Below are positions 1 to 8,766 of a stretch of 37,911 bases of DNA, piece after piece. Under the pieces are notes generated by a model. That model saw only the letters and a list, made by a program, of their open reading frames with translations. It did no database searches and was not told the origin of the DNA. Source of the stretch: Nitrososphaerota archaeon (GTDB lineage: Archaea; Thermoproteota; Nitrososphaeria_A; Caldarchaeales; JAVZCJ01); the NCBI GenBank assembly GCA_038874475.1, contig JAVZCJ010000011.1, positions 1 through 37,911 on the forward strand, given 5' to 3'. Each line of letters begins with the position of its first letter. Position 1 is the first letter of the stretch. A program made the position numbers and the translations under genes.

Positions 1-549
1 ATATTTTTCTCATTTTTATTTTTTAATGAAAGAATATCTTTTATTGTTTTTATTGGAGCTTTAATAATTATTTTAGGAATATGGATATTATATAAAGAAG
101 AAAAATCAAATTATTCAAATGATAATGATAAGAAAGGATATTTAGCAGCAATTCTATGTGCTATTTTATGGGGATTAAGTATAAGCTTAATGGGAGAAGC
201 TTTAAAATTCTTAGATTCTTTAATTGCTAATACTTTAAGAACAATAGTTCTTTCAATATTTTTTATTTTCTTAATGTTTTTTAATAATATTAGAAAGAAA
301 ATATTTAATATTAAAATTAGAACATGTTTTATATTAGGTTTAGCTGGATCCGCTTTTGGATTTGGATGGATTAGTTTATCTATAGGGTTAATACTTATAG
401 GTACAGCTAAAGCTATTCTAATTTCTAATACCACTCCTTTATTTTCTTTAATTATTGGAAAAATATTTTTAAAAGAAAAAATTGGAATAAATATAGTAAT
501 AGGTGCGATAATAATTTTTATTGGAGTTATATTTATTAATTTAGGATAA
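1..549 (+). CDS. EamA/DMT-family transporter, C-terminal part (5' truncated by window)
   Basis: The frame is open from base 1 to the TAA at 547-549, so the true start lies outside the window. The visible 182 residues are almost wholly hydrophobic. A first helix is followed by a short charged linker (rich in K, E, N and D) near base 95-140, then four or more helices. This is the pattern of the second half of a ten-helix drug/metabolite transporter of the EamA type. The segment with small residues G, A and F near 340-380 and the final helix ending soon after a K/E-rich loop fit the family. Substrate cannot be predicted. An ATG at 190 is internal to a helix and is unlikely to be the start. Confidence 0.7.
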   Translation: MFFSFLFFNERISFIVFIGALIIILGIWILYKEEKSNYSNDNDKKGYLAAILCAILWGLSISLMGEALKFLDSLIANTLRTIVLSIFFIFLMFFNNIRKKIFNIKIRTCFILGLAGSAFGFGWISLSIGLILIGTAKAILISNTTPLFSLIIGKIFLKEKIGINIVIGAIIIFIGVIFINLG

Positions 550-780
550 ATAAATGTTAACTTAATATTATGTAAGAAAGATAGTTTTAGCAAAATTTTC
601 ATCGCAGAAAAAGTGATATTTCATAAACATATCAAAAATAGCGGAATAGATCTAAACTTTATAGAAAATTTTGTATCAACACAATTACATTTATACCACT
701 ATTTAAATTAAAAAAAAGAGATATAACCTTAAATTTGAATATCAAGAAATATGTTATTGATCTTTTCCCCCAAAAAAAAG

Positions 781-789
781 TTTATATAC
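781..789 (+). promoter_or_regulatory. TATA box of Fe-alcohol dehydrogenase gene
   Basis: TTTATATAC preceded by an A-rich stretch (BRE-like). Its centre is about 33 nt upstream of the ATG at 819, placing transcription start a few bases before that ATG. This argues against the longer TTG-started reading frame from 735, which would have to be transcribed from upstream of this box. Confidence 0.5.
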
Positions 790-818
790 TTTCTATTAAA
801 GAAAAAGAGCGAATAAAT

Positions 819-2069
819 ATGAGCGACTTACCAGTCGATGCTACTTATTTAATTAGATCGTCGCCCATGAAGTTTGGTATCGGGGTTACTAGCGAAGTAG
901 GTTATGATCTTAAAAAACTTAAAGTATCAAAAGTACTAATTGTTACTGATAAATTCATAAATGAAGGAACAAAAATACCTGAAATAGTTAAGGAATCTGC
1001 TGAAGAAGAAAGTATTAAAGTTGATATTTGGGATGGTGTTGAACCTGAACCAAGTCTTCAATCTGTTAGAGAAGGAATAGAATTTGCTAAAAATAAAGGA
1101 TACGATGGATTCATTGGATTGGGAGGAGGAAGCTCTATTGATACTGCCAAAGCTATAGACTTATTTACAACATATCCTACAGATTTTTACGATTATCTCG
1201 CCAAGCCTATAGGAAAAGGAATGGACGTGCCTGGACCAATAAAGCCACTTATAGCAATACCTACAACAGCCGGTACTGGAAGTGAAACTTCTCCTGTTTG
1301 TGTTATTAGTTTACCTGAATTGAAAACAAAAAGCGGCATCTCTAACGATACATTAAGACCTACTCTAGCCATTTTAGATCCTTTGAATACTATAACTATG
1401 CCACCAAAAGTTACGGCATCTACTGGCATGGATGCGCTTATGCATGCTATTGAGGCATACACTAGTAAACCATACGATACTAAAGTTAAACCAGCAACCC
1501 CACTAGAAAGGCCAGTTTATGTAGGTTCTAATCCAGTAACAGATCTTTTAGCTGAAAAAGCTATTAAGCTTATAGGCGATAATCTTAGACGTGCTTTTTT
1601 AAATGGTTATGATATAGAGGCTCGTTCTAATATGCTTTTAGCTTCTTTTCTTGCTGGCGTTGCTTTTACAAATGCAGGTGTTCATATACCACATGCTATG
1701 AGTTTCCCAATAGGTGGAAGGATACATGTACCCCATGGGGTAGCTGTTGGAATAGGCGGACCTGCATGTCTTATCTTTACGATATCTTCATCGCCAGAAA
1801 AGCATGCTTATATAGCTCAATTATTGGGTGAAAAAATAGATGGATTATCAAAAATTGAGGCTGGACTTAAAGCACCCGAGGCACTCATAAAATTAATGAA
1901 AGATTTAGATTTTCCTAATGGGCTCAGCGCTCTTGGTTTTTCTGAAAGGGATGTACCTGAGCTTGCTGAAGATACCTTAAAACAACAGAGATTGATTATG
2001 CAAAGTCCAAGAATTATTTCTAAACAAATATTAGAACAAATTTTCTATAAAGCTTTAAAATATTGGTAA
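819..2069 (+). CDS. Iron-containing alcohol dehydrogenase
   Basis: A 416-aa group III (Fe-dependent) alcohol dehydrogenase that interconverts alcohols and aldehydes with NAD(P)H. The nucleotide-binding GGGSS motif is at about residues 102-106, followed by IDTAKA. The metal ligands of the family are all present: D205 and H209 in MDALMHAIEAY, H292 in HIPHAM and H306 in HVPHG, with the usual 14-residue spacing between the last two. Length is normal for the family. The frame extends upstream to a TTG at 735, but the ATG at 819 is preferred because a TATA box sits at 781-789. Codon use seems richer in C/G third positions than in neighbouring genes, so recent acquisition is possible. The next gene is an aldehyde ferredoxin oxidoreductase, which could take the aldehyde product. 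Confidence 0.93.
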   Translation: MSDLPVDATYLIRSSPMKFGIGVTSEVGYDLKKLKVSKVLIVTDKFINEGTKIPEIVKESAEEESIKVDIWDGVEPEPSLQSVREGIEFAKNKGYDGFIGLGGGSSIDTAKAIDLFTTYPTDFYDYLAKPIGKGMDVPGPIKPLIAIPTTAGTGSETSPVCVISLPELKTKSGISNDTLRPTLAILDPLNTITMPPKVTASTGMDALMHAIEAYTSKPYDTKVKPATPLERPVYVGSNPVTDLLAEKAIKLIGDNLRRAFLNGYDIEARSNMLLASFLAGVAFTNAGVHIPHAMSFPIGGRIHVPHGVAVGIGGPACLIFTISSSPEKHAYIAQLLGEKIDGLSKIEAGLKAPEALIKLMKDLDFPNGLSALGFSERDVPELAEDTLKQQRLIMQSPRIISKQILEQIFYKALKYW

Positions 2070-2192
2070 TATAAACTATAAGAAAAATATCGGGATTTAA
2101 ATGGTCTTTCTCGATTCATGTTTATTTCTTCTTTCTATTGAGCTCTACATAATTTTTGGCATAATCCTAGTTGACTTTATAGATAAAGGAAG

Positions 2193-2200
2193 TATAAAAA
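2193..2200 (+). promoter_or_regulatory. TATA box of AOR gene (leaderless)
   Basis: TATAAAAA about 27 nt upstream of the ATG at 2224, with no Shine-Dalgarno sequence in between. This fits a leaderless transcript for the first AOR gene. Confidence 0.45.
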
Positions 2201-2223
2201 TAGAAAAATTTTAGGTACTCGCT

Positions 2224-4110
2224 ATGTTAAATTCATTTTGTAATGGAAAAATTCTTAGAGTAAACTTATCTCTAAATAAATTGATATTTGAAGAGCTAAA
2301 CGAAGGTTTTTATAGGACTTACTTAGGTGGTAGAGGATTTGGCGCATATTTTCTTTATAAAGAACTACTTCCTCATATTGATCCATTTGCTCCAGAAAAT
2401 AAGATTATATTTGCTACAAGTATTATAACTGGTGTACCAATACCAGGAGTAAATAGATTTAGTGTTATTTCAAAATCTCCACTTACAAATGGATTTGGAG
2501 AAGCTGAAGCTGGAGGATATTTTGCTAATGAGCTTAAATCATCAGGCTTCGATGCTATAATTATTGAAGGCACATCAGAAAAACCAGTATATTTATCAAT
2601 TATAGATGGCAAAGCTGAGATTAGAGATGCTGAGCATCTTTGGGGTAAAACGACAAAAGAAGTTACTGAAAAAGTTAAGAAAGAATTAAAAGATCCATTA
2701 ATAAGAGTTGCTTGTATCGGCCCATCCGGTGAGAAACTAGTAAGATTCGCTAATATAATATGTGATCAAAGGTATGCTGCTGGACGTAGTGGATTAGGTG
2801 CAGTAATGGGTTCAAAAAAGCTTAAAGCAATAGCTGTGAGGGGACATAAGAAATTTAAGTTTTATGACATGAAAAAGTTAATTGAAATTGCAAGATATTT
2901 TACAACAAATTGGAAAAATCATATAGGTTCAATGAGTCGACATATTTATGGAACATTAGATTTATTAACAGTTTTAAACTATGATGGCACTCTTCCTACA
3001 CTTAACTTTAAAGGCGGATCATTTGAAAAAGCAGATTTAATTAGTGGAGAAGAAATGAATAAAAAAATATTAATCAATAGAGAAGGTTGCTTTGCATGTC
3101 CTATAAGATGTAAAAGAGTAGTCAAAGGAAAAGAACCATATGTAACGGATCCAGATTATGGTGGTCCTGAATATGAAACAGTAGCAGCTTTTGGATCATT
3201 ATGCTATATTGATGATATTAATGCAATAGCTTTAGCAAATCAAATGTGTAATGCATATGGATTAGATACAATAAGCACGGGATGTGCAATTGCTTTTGCT
3301 ATGGAATGTTATGAAAATGGGATTCTTACAAAAGATGATGTAAATGGATTGGATTTAAAATTTGGAAATAAAGAAGCTATGCTTAAATTGATTGAGATGA
3401 TTGCTAAAAGAGAAAATATAGGCGACATTTTAGCTGAAGGAGTTATGAGAGCTTCCAAGAAAATAGGAAAAGGAAGTGAAAAATTCGCTTTACATGTTAA
3501 AGGAAAAGAAGTGCCAATGCATGAACCACGTGGCAAAGTAGGTCTTGCATTACAATATGCTCTTTCACTATCTGGAGCTGATCATATGCAATGTGCACAT
3601 GATCCGATTTTTGAAACGGAAAGAAAAGACTTAAAAATGATTGGAATAGAAAAAACGATTTTAAGAACAGATTTAGGACCGGATAAAGTTAAAGTATTCT
3701 ATTATTCAAACTTATGGTGGAGTTTATTAGATTGTTTAGGAATTTGTAAATTTACTTTCACTCCACACTCAGCCGGTGTTCTTACTCCAAATGATCTTGT
3801 TAATATTGTAAATGCAGTTACTAATTGGGATACAAGTCTTTGGGAGTTGATAAAATGTAGTGAAAGAGCTATAAATATAGCAAGATGTTTTAACATACGT
3901 GAGGGACTAACATCAAAAGATGATATAATTCCAGATAGATTCTTTGAAGAAATGGAGTTTGGTAGTAGGAGAGGGCAAAAGATATCTAGGAGCGATTTCT
4001 TTAATGCTAGAGATTTATACTATGATATGGCTGGATGGGATAAAGAAGGTAAACCTAGAAAAGCAAAATTATATGAGTTAGGATTAAGCTGGATAATTGA
4101 AAATATGTGA
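2224..4110 (+). CDS. aor: Aldehyde ferredoxin oxidoreductase (tungsten AOR family), copy 1
   Basis: A 628-aa cytoplasmic enzyme of the tungsten/molybdenum bis-pterin AOR family, which oxidises aldehydes to carboxylic acids and reduces ferredoxin. The N-terminal AOR domain starts at about residue 5 and contains the family segments GGRGFG (36-40) and AAGRSGLGAVMGSKKLKAI (186-203). The [4Fe-4S] ligands are C289, C292 and C296 (GCFACPIRC) plus C508 in DCLGIC, matching the CxxCxxxC + C arrangement of the Pyrococcus enzyme. Length is normal. The preferred start is the ATG at 2224, which follows a TATA box by 27 nt. A second, differently arranged AOR lies at 26772-28679 with its own ferredoxin; this copy has no adjacent ferredoxin gene. 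The natural aldehyde substrate cannot be told from sequence. Confidence 0.95.
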   Translation: MLNSFCNGKILRVNLSLNKLIFEELNEGFYRTYLGGRGFGAYFLYKELLPHIDPFAPENKIIFATSIITGVPIPGVNRFSVISKSPLTNGFGEAEAGGYFANELKSSGFDAIIIEGTSEKPVYLSIIDGKAEIRDAEHLWGKTTKEVTEKVKKELKDPLIRVACIGPSGEKLVRFANIICDQRYAAGRSGLGAVMGSKKLKAIAVRGHKKFKFYDMKKLIEIARYFTTNWKNHIGSMSRHIYGTLDLLTVLNYDGTLPTLNFKGGSFEKADLISGEEMNKKILINREGCFACPIRCKRVVKGKEPYVTDPDYGGPEYETVAAFGSLCYIDDINAIALANQMCNAYGLDTISTGCAIAFAMECYENGILTKDDVNGLDLKFGNKEAMLKLIEMIAKRENIGDILAEGVMRASKKIGKGSEKFALHVKGKEVPMHEPRGKVGLALQYALSLSGADHMQCAHDPIFETERKDLKMIGIEKTILRTDLGPDKVKVFYYSNLWWSLLDCLGICKFTFTPHSAGVLTPNDLVNIVNAVTNWDTSLWELIKCSERAINIARCFNIREGLTSKDDIIPDRFFEEMEFGSRRGQKISRSDFFNARDLYYDMAGWDKEGKPRKAKLYELGLSWIIENM

Positions 4111-4220
4111 AATATGTATAGACATTTTTGAATTATTAAAAAGTGATATCTTTTATGATGCTAATACTTTACATATAAAGTTGATAAATTATTATTTATT
4201 AAGGAGGTATAATAAAAACC

Positions 4221-4228
4221 TATATATA
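4221..4228 (+). promoter_or_regulatory. TATA box of LarA-like gene (leaderless)
   Basis: TATATATA centred about 26 nt upstream of the ATG at 4251, with an A-rich upstream element. The expected transcription start falls on or next to the ATG, so the mRNA is probably leaderless. An AAGGAGGT at 4201-4208 lies upstream of this box and so would not be in that transcript. Confidence 0.55.
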
Positions 4229-4250
4229 AGTTCATTTGGTCTACACTTCA

Positions 4251-5501
4251 ATGAAGAAGATATTTTCTTTACCATATGGTTCATCTAAAATAAAATTTAA
4301 GCTTTATTCTAAAGATATAAAAATAATAAAACCTAATAAAATTAAGTTTACTCATAAAAAAATTAATTTAGAAGATTTTTTAGATAACCCTATAGCTTCT
4401 CCTAAGCTTTCAGAACTTTTAAATAATAAAGATAAGATTACTATAATTACTAATGATATTACTAGGCCCATTCCAAAAGTAACAATTATTCAAGAATTAT
4501 TAAAATATCTTAAAAATAATGGAATTTCATATGATAATATTAAAATTTTATTAGCTACAGGAGCTCATAGAAAACATACATTAGAAGAAAAGAAGTTTCT
4601 TTTAGGAGAAGAAATATTAAAGAAAGTGAAAGTTATTGATCATGATGCATATAATGAAAGTGTGCTAGCATACATTGGTAAAACAAGTTTTGGTACCGAA
4701 ATTAAAGTTAATGAAGCTATATTGGATAGTTTTATAATTACTACTGGTATAATAGATTTACATTGGTTTGCTGGGTATACTGGAGGAGCTAAGAGTATTT
4801 TACCAGGAATATCAGCATATTCTTCAATAAATAAAAATCATTCAATGTTAACTCATCCTTTTTCAAAAGCAGGTGTTATAGATGAAAATCCTGTTAGAAA
4901 AGATATAGATGAAGCTGGTAAAATAGCTGGATTAAATTTTATTATTAATATTGTTTTAAATGATAAAAAAGAAATAGTAGAACTATTTGCTGGAGATTAT
5001 TTAAAAGCTCATAGAAAAGGTACAAAGCTTATTGATAAAATATATAAAGTAAATGTAGAAGAAAGATTTGATATAGTTATAGCGTCTCCTGGTGGATTTC
5101 CAAAAGATATTAACTTATATCAATCTCAAAAAGGTTTAGAATTTGCAAGTTATATAGTAAAAGATGGTGGAATAATTATATTGGTTGCTGAATGTCGCGA
5201 TGAAATAGGGAATAATGTTTTTGAAAAATGGATAATTAATTCGATTGGTCCAAATCAAATTATTGAGAGATTTAGTAAAGAAAAATTTGTTATAGGCGGG
5301 CACAAAGCATACGCATTTGCTAGAATAGCTGAAAAATCTGATATATTATTAGTTTCTTCAATTCCTAGGAAAAATATAGGGTTTATAAAATGTTTTTCTT
5401 CTATAGATGATGCACTTAAGTATGCTTTTGAAAAAATTGGGAAAGATGCATCTATAGCAATAATGCCATATGCAAGCTCAACATTACCTGTTACAAAATA
5501 A
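4251..5501 (+). CDS. larA: LarA-family nickel-dependent racemase (DUF2088)
   Basis: A 416-aa homologue of lactate racemase LarA, which isomerises 2-hydroxy acids with a nickel-pincer nucleotide cofactor. Residues known as functional in Lactobacillus plantarum LarA have counterparts: D69 and R72 in NDITRP, H106 in GAHRKH, H171 in LHWFAGYTGGAK and K181 (the lysine that tethers the cofactor). The N-terminal domain ends near residue 270 and the C-terminal domain ends in ASSTLP. The frame starts upstream at a TTG (4236), but the ATG at 4251 lies exactly where a TATA-directed leaderless mRNA would begin. The cofactor genes larB, larC and larE are not in the window. Substrate may be lactate or another 2-hydroxy acid; the adjacent malic enzyme makes pyruvate, which hints at lactate/pyruvate metabolism. 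Confidence 0.88.
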   Translation: MKKIFSLPYGSSKIKFKLYSKDIKIIKPNKIKFTHKKINLEDFLDNPIASPKLSELLNNKDKITIITNDITRPIPKVTIIQELLKYLKNNGISYDNIKILLATGAHRKHTLEEKKFLLGEEILKKVKVIDHDAYNESVLAYIGKTSFGTEIKVNEAILDSFIITTGIIDLHWFAGYTGGAKSILPGISAYSSINKNHSMLTHPFSKAGVIDENPVRKDIDEAGKIAGLNFIINIVLNDKKEIVELFAGDYLKAHRKGTKLIDKIYKVNVEERFDIVIASPGGFPKDINLYQSQKGLEFASYIVKDGGIIILVAECRDEIGNNVFEKWIINSIGPNQIIERFSKEKFVIGGHKAYAFARIAEKSDILLVSSIPRKNIGFIKCFSSIDDALKYAFEKIGKDASIAIMPYASSTLPVTK

Positions 5502-5720
5502 AAAAGCATCAGAAATTCTCCATTTGCAATGTTAGCGTTTAATAGCCCATTCTATAATAGTTATTATGTATTTTTATATTGCTTTATTATATACCACATT
5601 TTATTAAACAACCATAGTAGATAGTAAATAAAAGTTATGTAGATATGCCTTATTTAATAACTAGCCAAAAGAATTTATTTTTTAAGGGTATTTAGTAAAT
5701 AAAATTAAGGTAATTAATGT

Positions 5721-5730
5721 TTATATAATA
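5721..5730 (+). promoter_or_regulatory. TATA box of malic enzyme gene
   Basis: TTATATAATA centred about 33 nt upstream of the ATG at 5758, leaving room for a leader of only a few bases. No Shine-Dalgarno is present. Confidence 0.4.
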
Positions 5731-5757
5731 ACATAATAAGCATATCATAGCATTAAA

Positions 5758-7098
5758 ATGGTATCGAATATGAGAAAAGAAGAAAATAATTGGTATTTAG
5801 TAGCAAACAAGCTTCATTCTAGATATGGTGGCAAGATAGAAATTCTACCAAAGGTCCCCATTCTTAAACTTAAAGACTTCTCAATATGGTATACCCCAGG
5901 TGTTGCAAGTCCATGCAAAGAGATTCATAAAAACGGAAAAGATCTTTCCTTTGAATATACATTAAGATGGAATTATGTTGCTGTTATTAGTGATGGTACA
6001 CGTGTTCTAGGTTTAGGTGATATAGGTCCTGAGGCTGCAATACCAGTCATGGAAGGTAAAGCATTATTATTTAAGTACTTAGGCGGCGTTGATGCCGTCC
6101 CAATAGTCTTAAATACTAAAGATCCAGATAAGTTTATAGAAGTTGTTAAGCTTCTTGAGCCTAGTTTTGGAGCAATAAACTTAGAAGATATAGAATCTCC
6201 TAAATGTTTTTATATACTCGAAAAACTTACTGAAATACTTGAAATACCTGTTTGGCATGATGATCAGCAAGGAACAGCATTAGTAACACTTGCAGGCCTT
6301 ATTAATGCTCTTAAAATTGTAGGTAAAAAAATTGAAAATATAAAAGTAGCCATAGTAGGTGCAGGAGCAGCAGGCTTAGCAATAACCAAGTATCTAATTA
6401 AAGCTGGTGTTAAATCAGGAAATATTATCATGGTAGATAGTAAAGGAATTTTATATCAAGATAGAGAAGATCTTAAGAAGGATGATGTTTGGCTTAAATG
6501 GAAGAAATATTATGCTGAAATAACTAATGAAGAAAAAAGAGTTGGTGAAATTCCTAATGCTATGAAAGATGTAGATGTACTTATAAGTATAGCAAAACCT
6601 GAACCTGGAATAATTAAAAAGGAATGGATTAAATTAATGAAAGAAAATCCAATAGTATTTGCATTAGCAAATCCAATACCTGAAATATGGCCCTGGGAAG
6701 CTAAAGAGGCTGGTGCTAAAATAGTTGCTACTGGAAGAAGCGACTTTCCTAATCAAATAAATAATAGTTTAGGATTTCCAGCAGTATTTAGAGGGATATT
6801 AACCGTTGGAGCTAAGAAAATGGTAGATTCTATGTTCCTAGCAGCAGCTTATGCAATAGCTAAATATACTGAGAAGACTGGCATTAATGAGAATAGAATT
6901 ATACCAACAATGGAAGAATTAGAGATGTATGTAGAAGAGGCTATTGCTGTTGCTGAAAAAGCTATTGAAGAAGGAATTGCAAGAAAGAAACTATCAAGAA
7001 CTGAGCTTGAGGTAAATATAAGAGAACTGATATATAGACCTAAAAAGTACATGGATATAGCTATAAATAACCAACTTATACCGCCATATTCATATTAA
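5758..7098 (+). CDS. NAD(P)-dependent malic enzyme
   Basis: A 446-aa short-form (bacterial/archaeal) malic enzyme: malate + NAD(P)+ to pyruvate + CO2 + NAD(P)H. Visible motifs are YTPGVA (residues 45-50, catalytic Tyr), DGTRVLGLGDIGPEAAIPV (79-97), K101 in MEGKALL, NLEDIE (141-146) and WHDDQQGTA (166-174, metal-binding acids). The Rossmann motif GAGAAG is at 201-206, and ATGRSDFPNQINN follows in the C-terminal half. No phosphotransacetylase domain is fused. The start at 5758 follows a TATA box; an ATG four codons later is also possible. Coenzyme preference is not decided. Confidence 0.95.
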   Translation: MVSNMRKEENNWYLVANKLHSRYGGKIEILPKVPILKLKDFSIWYTPGVASPCKEIHKNGKDLSFEYTLRWNYVAVISDGTRVLGLGDIGPEAAIPVMEGKALLFKYLGGVDAVPIVLNTKDPDKFIEVVKLLEPSFGAINLEDIESPKCFYILEKLTEILEIPVWHDDQQGTALVTLAGLINALKIVGKKIENIKVAIVGAGAAGLAITKYLIKAGVKSGNIIMVDSKGILYQDREDLKKDDVWLKWKKYYAEITNEEKRVGEIPNAMKDVDVLISIAKPEPGIIKKEWIKLMKENPIVFALANPIPEIWPWEAKEAGAKIVATGRSDFPNQINNSLGFPAVFRGILTVGAKKMVDSMFLAAAYAIAKYTEKTGINENRIIPTMEELEMYVEEAIAVAEKAIEEGIARKKLSRTELEVNIRELIYRPKKYMDIAINNQLIPPYSY

Positions 7099-7586
7099 TA
7101 TACAAAAATCATTTTTAGAGTATGACGATATAAATTAATTACATCTTCCTGCAGAATCTATGAAAAACTAGTTAGCCTAAAGTGGGTTTTTAATTAAGTT
7201 ATTCCTATTATATATCCGTATATTATATATCGAATATTTTAGCAGAAAATAGTTCGTAATCATAAAAAATATGAGTAAAAAATAAAGTCATTTATTGTAT
7301 TTGAAGAGAAAAACAAATAATATTTCTCAAATAATTAAATATTTTATAGCTCCGATTCCTTAAGTTGGAGAAAAGTATGTAGGAAAATTATTAAAAAAAT
7401 TTATAAGAAATATTTCCTATTTCATATGAAAAAATAATGGCCTTAAATATTAATTTTTAGCATACTTAATGCATTTCAGATTTTAATATTTTAAAGAAAA
7501 ATATCGAATTTTAAAATTAATTTGTAAAAATTTAAATATTATATTATAGTTAAAAATAATATCTTTTTAGAATAAGGTGCTAGATT
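7099..7586. other. 488-nt intergenic region
   Basis: No ORF of note, tRNA or repeat array was seen. It is very AT-rich. Two near-identical segments, ATTATATATCC and ATTATATATCG, lie at about 7209-7235. A weak hairpin can be drawn at 7350-7370 (CTCCGA pairing with TTGGAG, one G-T pair). The promoter of the coiled-coil gene lies at its right end (7531-7538). Nothing else supportable. Confidence 0.5.
7531..7538 (+). promoter_or_regulatory. TATA box of coiled-coil gene next to the ubiquitin-like island
   Basis: TTTAAATA preceded by GTAAAAA (BRE-like). The expected transcription start is near 7560, giving a leader of about 25 nt that contains the AAGGTG ribosome binding site at 7574-7579 for the TTG start at 7587. 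Confidence 0.5.
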
Positions 7587-8432
7587 TTGGGGATATTAGG
7601 ATCAACTAAAGAAAGGGATGAAGCAATATTAAAAGAATTACGTGCAAAATTATCTGAATTAAAAGAAACTATTTCATTAGAAATGAGTAAATTTAATGAA
7701 AGAATTGAAAATTTGGAAAATAAAGTTTTAGAATTATCAGAAAAAATGAGTAGTTATACAGGTTATAATCCAGAAGTATTTAGTAAAATTGAAAATATTA
7801 CTATTAAAGCTGAAAAATTATCTTCAATATTAACAAGAGTTGAAGATTATGAATTGAGAATAGTATCTATTCAAGAAGGTTTACAGCATTTACTTGATGT
7901 TCTTCAAAAAGAAAGAGAAATTATTAGAGGAGATTTAGAAAAAATCTCTAAAGAAAAAGCTGAATTAGTAAATATGAAAGAAGAAATACAAAGATGGATG
8001 AATGAATTAAAAGAGAAGGAAGGAAGCTTTAATTTATTACAATCTTCAGTAAAAGAATTAGAAGACAAGAAATTAAAATTGGAAGAAGAGATCAAAGAAC
8101 TTTCTTCAAATTATCTTCAAATGATAAAAAATACTTCATTAATGCTTGAAGAACAAATTAGAAAAATGGATAGGTCTCTTAAATTTAGAGAAATAAGACT
8201 TGAAAGACTTATTAAAAAAGAAAAAGAATTATCTGAAGCTATAGCTAATTTACAAGAAAAAGAAAAAGAATTTAAAGCTATTGAAGAAAAAAGTTCAAAT
8301 CTTGGATTAAAAGTCCAAGAATTGGAAAAAAGGAGAGAAGCTTTAGAAAAAGAGATAAAAAGATTGGAAGAAGAAAGGAATAGATTAGAAAAAATTGTAA
8401 AGGATATGAGAAGTGCTATATTAAAACCTTAA
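7587..8432 (+). CDS. Long coiled-coil protein, function unknown
   Basis: A 281-aa soluble protein that is almost continuous heptad coiled coil from about residue 10 to 275, rich in E, K, L and I, with no Cys and no membrane segment. Composition of this kind defeats family assignment; it resembles SMC/Rad50-like rods without any ATPase head. The TTG start is supported by AAGGTG seven nt upstream and a TATA box at 7531-7538. It converges on the last gene of the ubiquitin-like operon: the two stop codons are separated by one base. That tight packing hints at, but does not prove, a link with that system. It may be a structural or scaffold protein; no function can be assigned. Confidence 0.75.
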   Translation: MGILGSTKERDEAILKELRAKLSELKETISLEMSKFNERIENLENKVLELSEKMSSYTGYNPEVFSKIENITIKAEKLSSILTRVEDYELRIVSIQEGLQHLLDVLQKEREIIRGDLEKISKEKAELVNMKEEIQRWMNELKEKEGSFNLLQSSVKELEDKKLKLEEEIKELSSNYLQMIKNTSLMLEEQIRKMDRSLKFREIRLERLIKKEKELSEAIANLQEKEKEFKAIEEKSSNLGLKVQELEKRREALEKEIKRLEEERNRLEKIVKDMRSAILKP

Positions 8433-8433
8433 T

Positions 8434-8766
8434 TTATTCTTCTTTACTTTTAGCAATAATTTCTGTTAATTCTTGTAGAGTATCAGTTAATACATCTAAT
8501 TGAGCTGCTATTCCAATTAGCATTTCTTTTATTTCTTTTAAACTATTTTCTATAGAAGAAATTTTCTCAGGACTAATGCCTGAGGATTCAATTTGAGAAA
8601 TTTTTTCAATTATTTTTTCATTTTCACTAGATACTAGCATTAATGCCTCTGCTATTTTTTTACTGCTTTCATATGTAGCTACTTTACCTTTAGGAGTATC
8701 TATATAAGATAATTCTATTTCATATACTTCATTACCACTATTTTTACTTTCACTATTTTCTTCCAT
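8434..8766 (-). CDS. Unknown 110-aa protein, last gene of the ubiquitin-like operon
   Basis: I do not recognise this family. About 15 polar N-terminal residues (E, S, N) are probably disordered. A short predicted beta segment follows (YEIELSYID, about residues 16-24), then two long helices (about 33-65 and 70-108) with heptad-like I/L spacing. There is no Cys, so it cannot bind zinc the RING way. Its ATG overlaps the stop of the RING gene by one base (TAATG), and a strong ribosome site GAGGTGA lies upstream inside the RING gene, so the two are probably translationally coupled and made together. Guilt by association suggests a partner of the RING protein or a conjugation substrate, but that is inference. 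Confidence 0.8.
   Translation of the reverse strand: MEENSESKNSGNEVYEIELSYIDTPKGKVATYESSKKIAEALMLVSSENEKIIEKISQIESSGISPEKISSIENSLKEIKEMLIGIAAQLDVLTDTLQELTEIIAKSKEE

Noticed and set aside
111-602. 163-codon minus-strand frame opposite the DMT transporter
   Set aside because: Mirror of a transmembrane gene; its hydrophobic, proline-rich translation is what antisense of such DNA gives, and it lacks promoter or ribosome site.
4201-4208. Perfect Shine-Dalgarno-like AAGGAGGT
   Set aside because: No start codon follows at a usable distance, and it lies upstream of the TATA box of the LarA-like gene, so it would not be in that mRNA.
4097-4288. 63-codon frame overlapping the AOR end and the LarA-like start
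   Set aside because: It starts with TTG inside the AOR gene, spans the TATA box of the next gene and shows no motif; composition looks like chance in AT-rich DNA.
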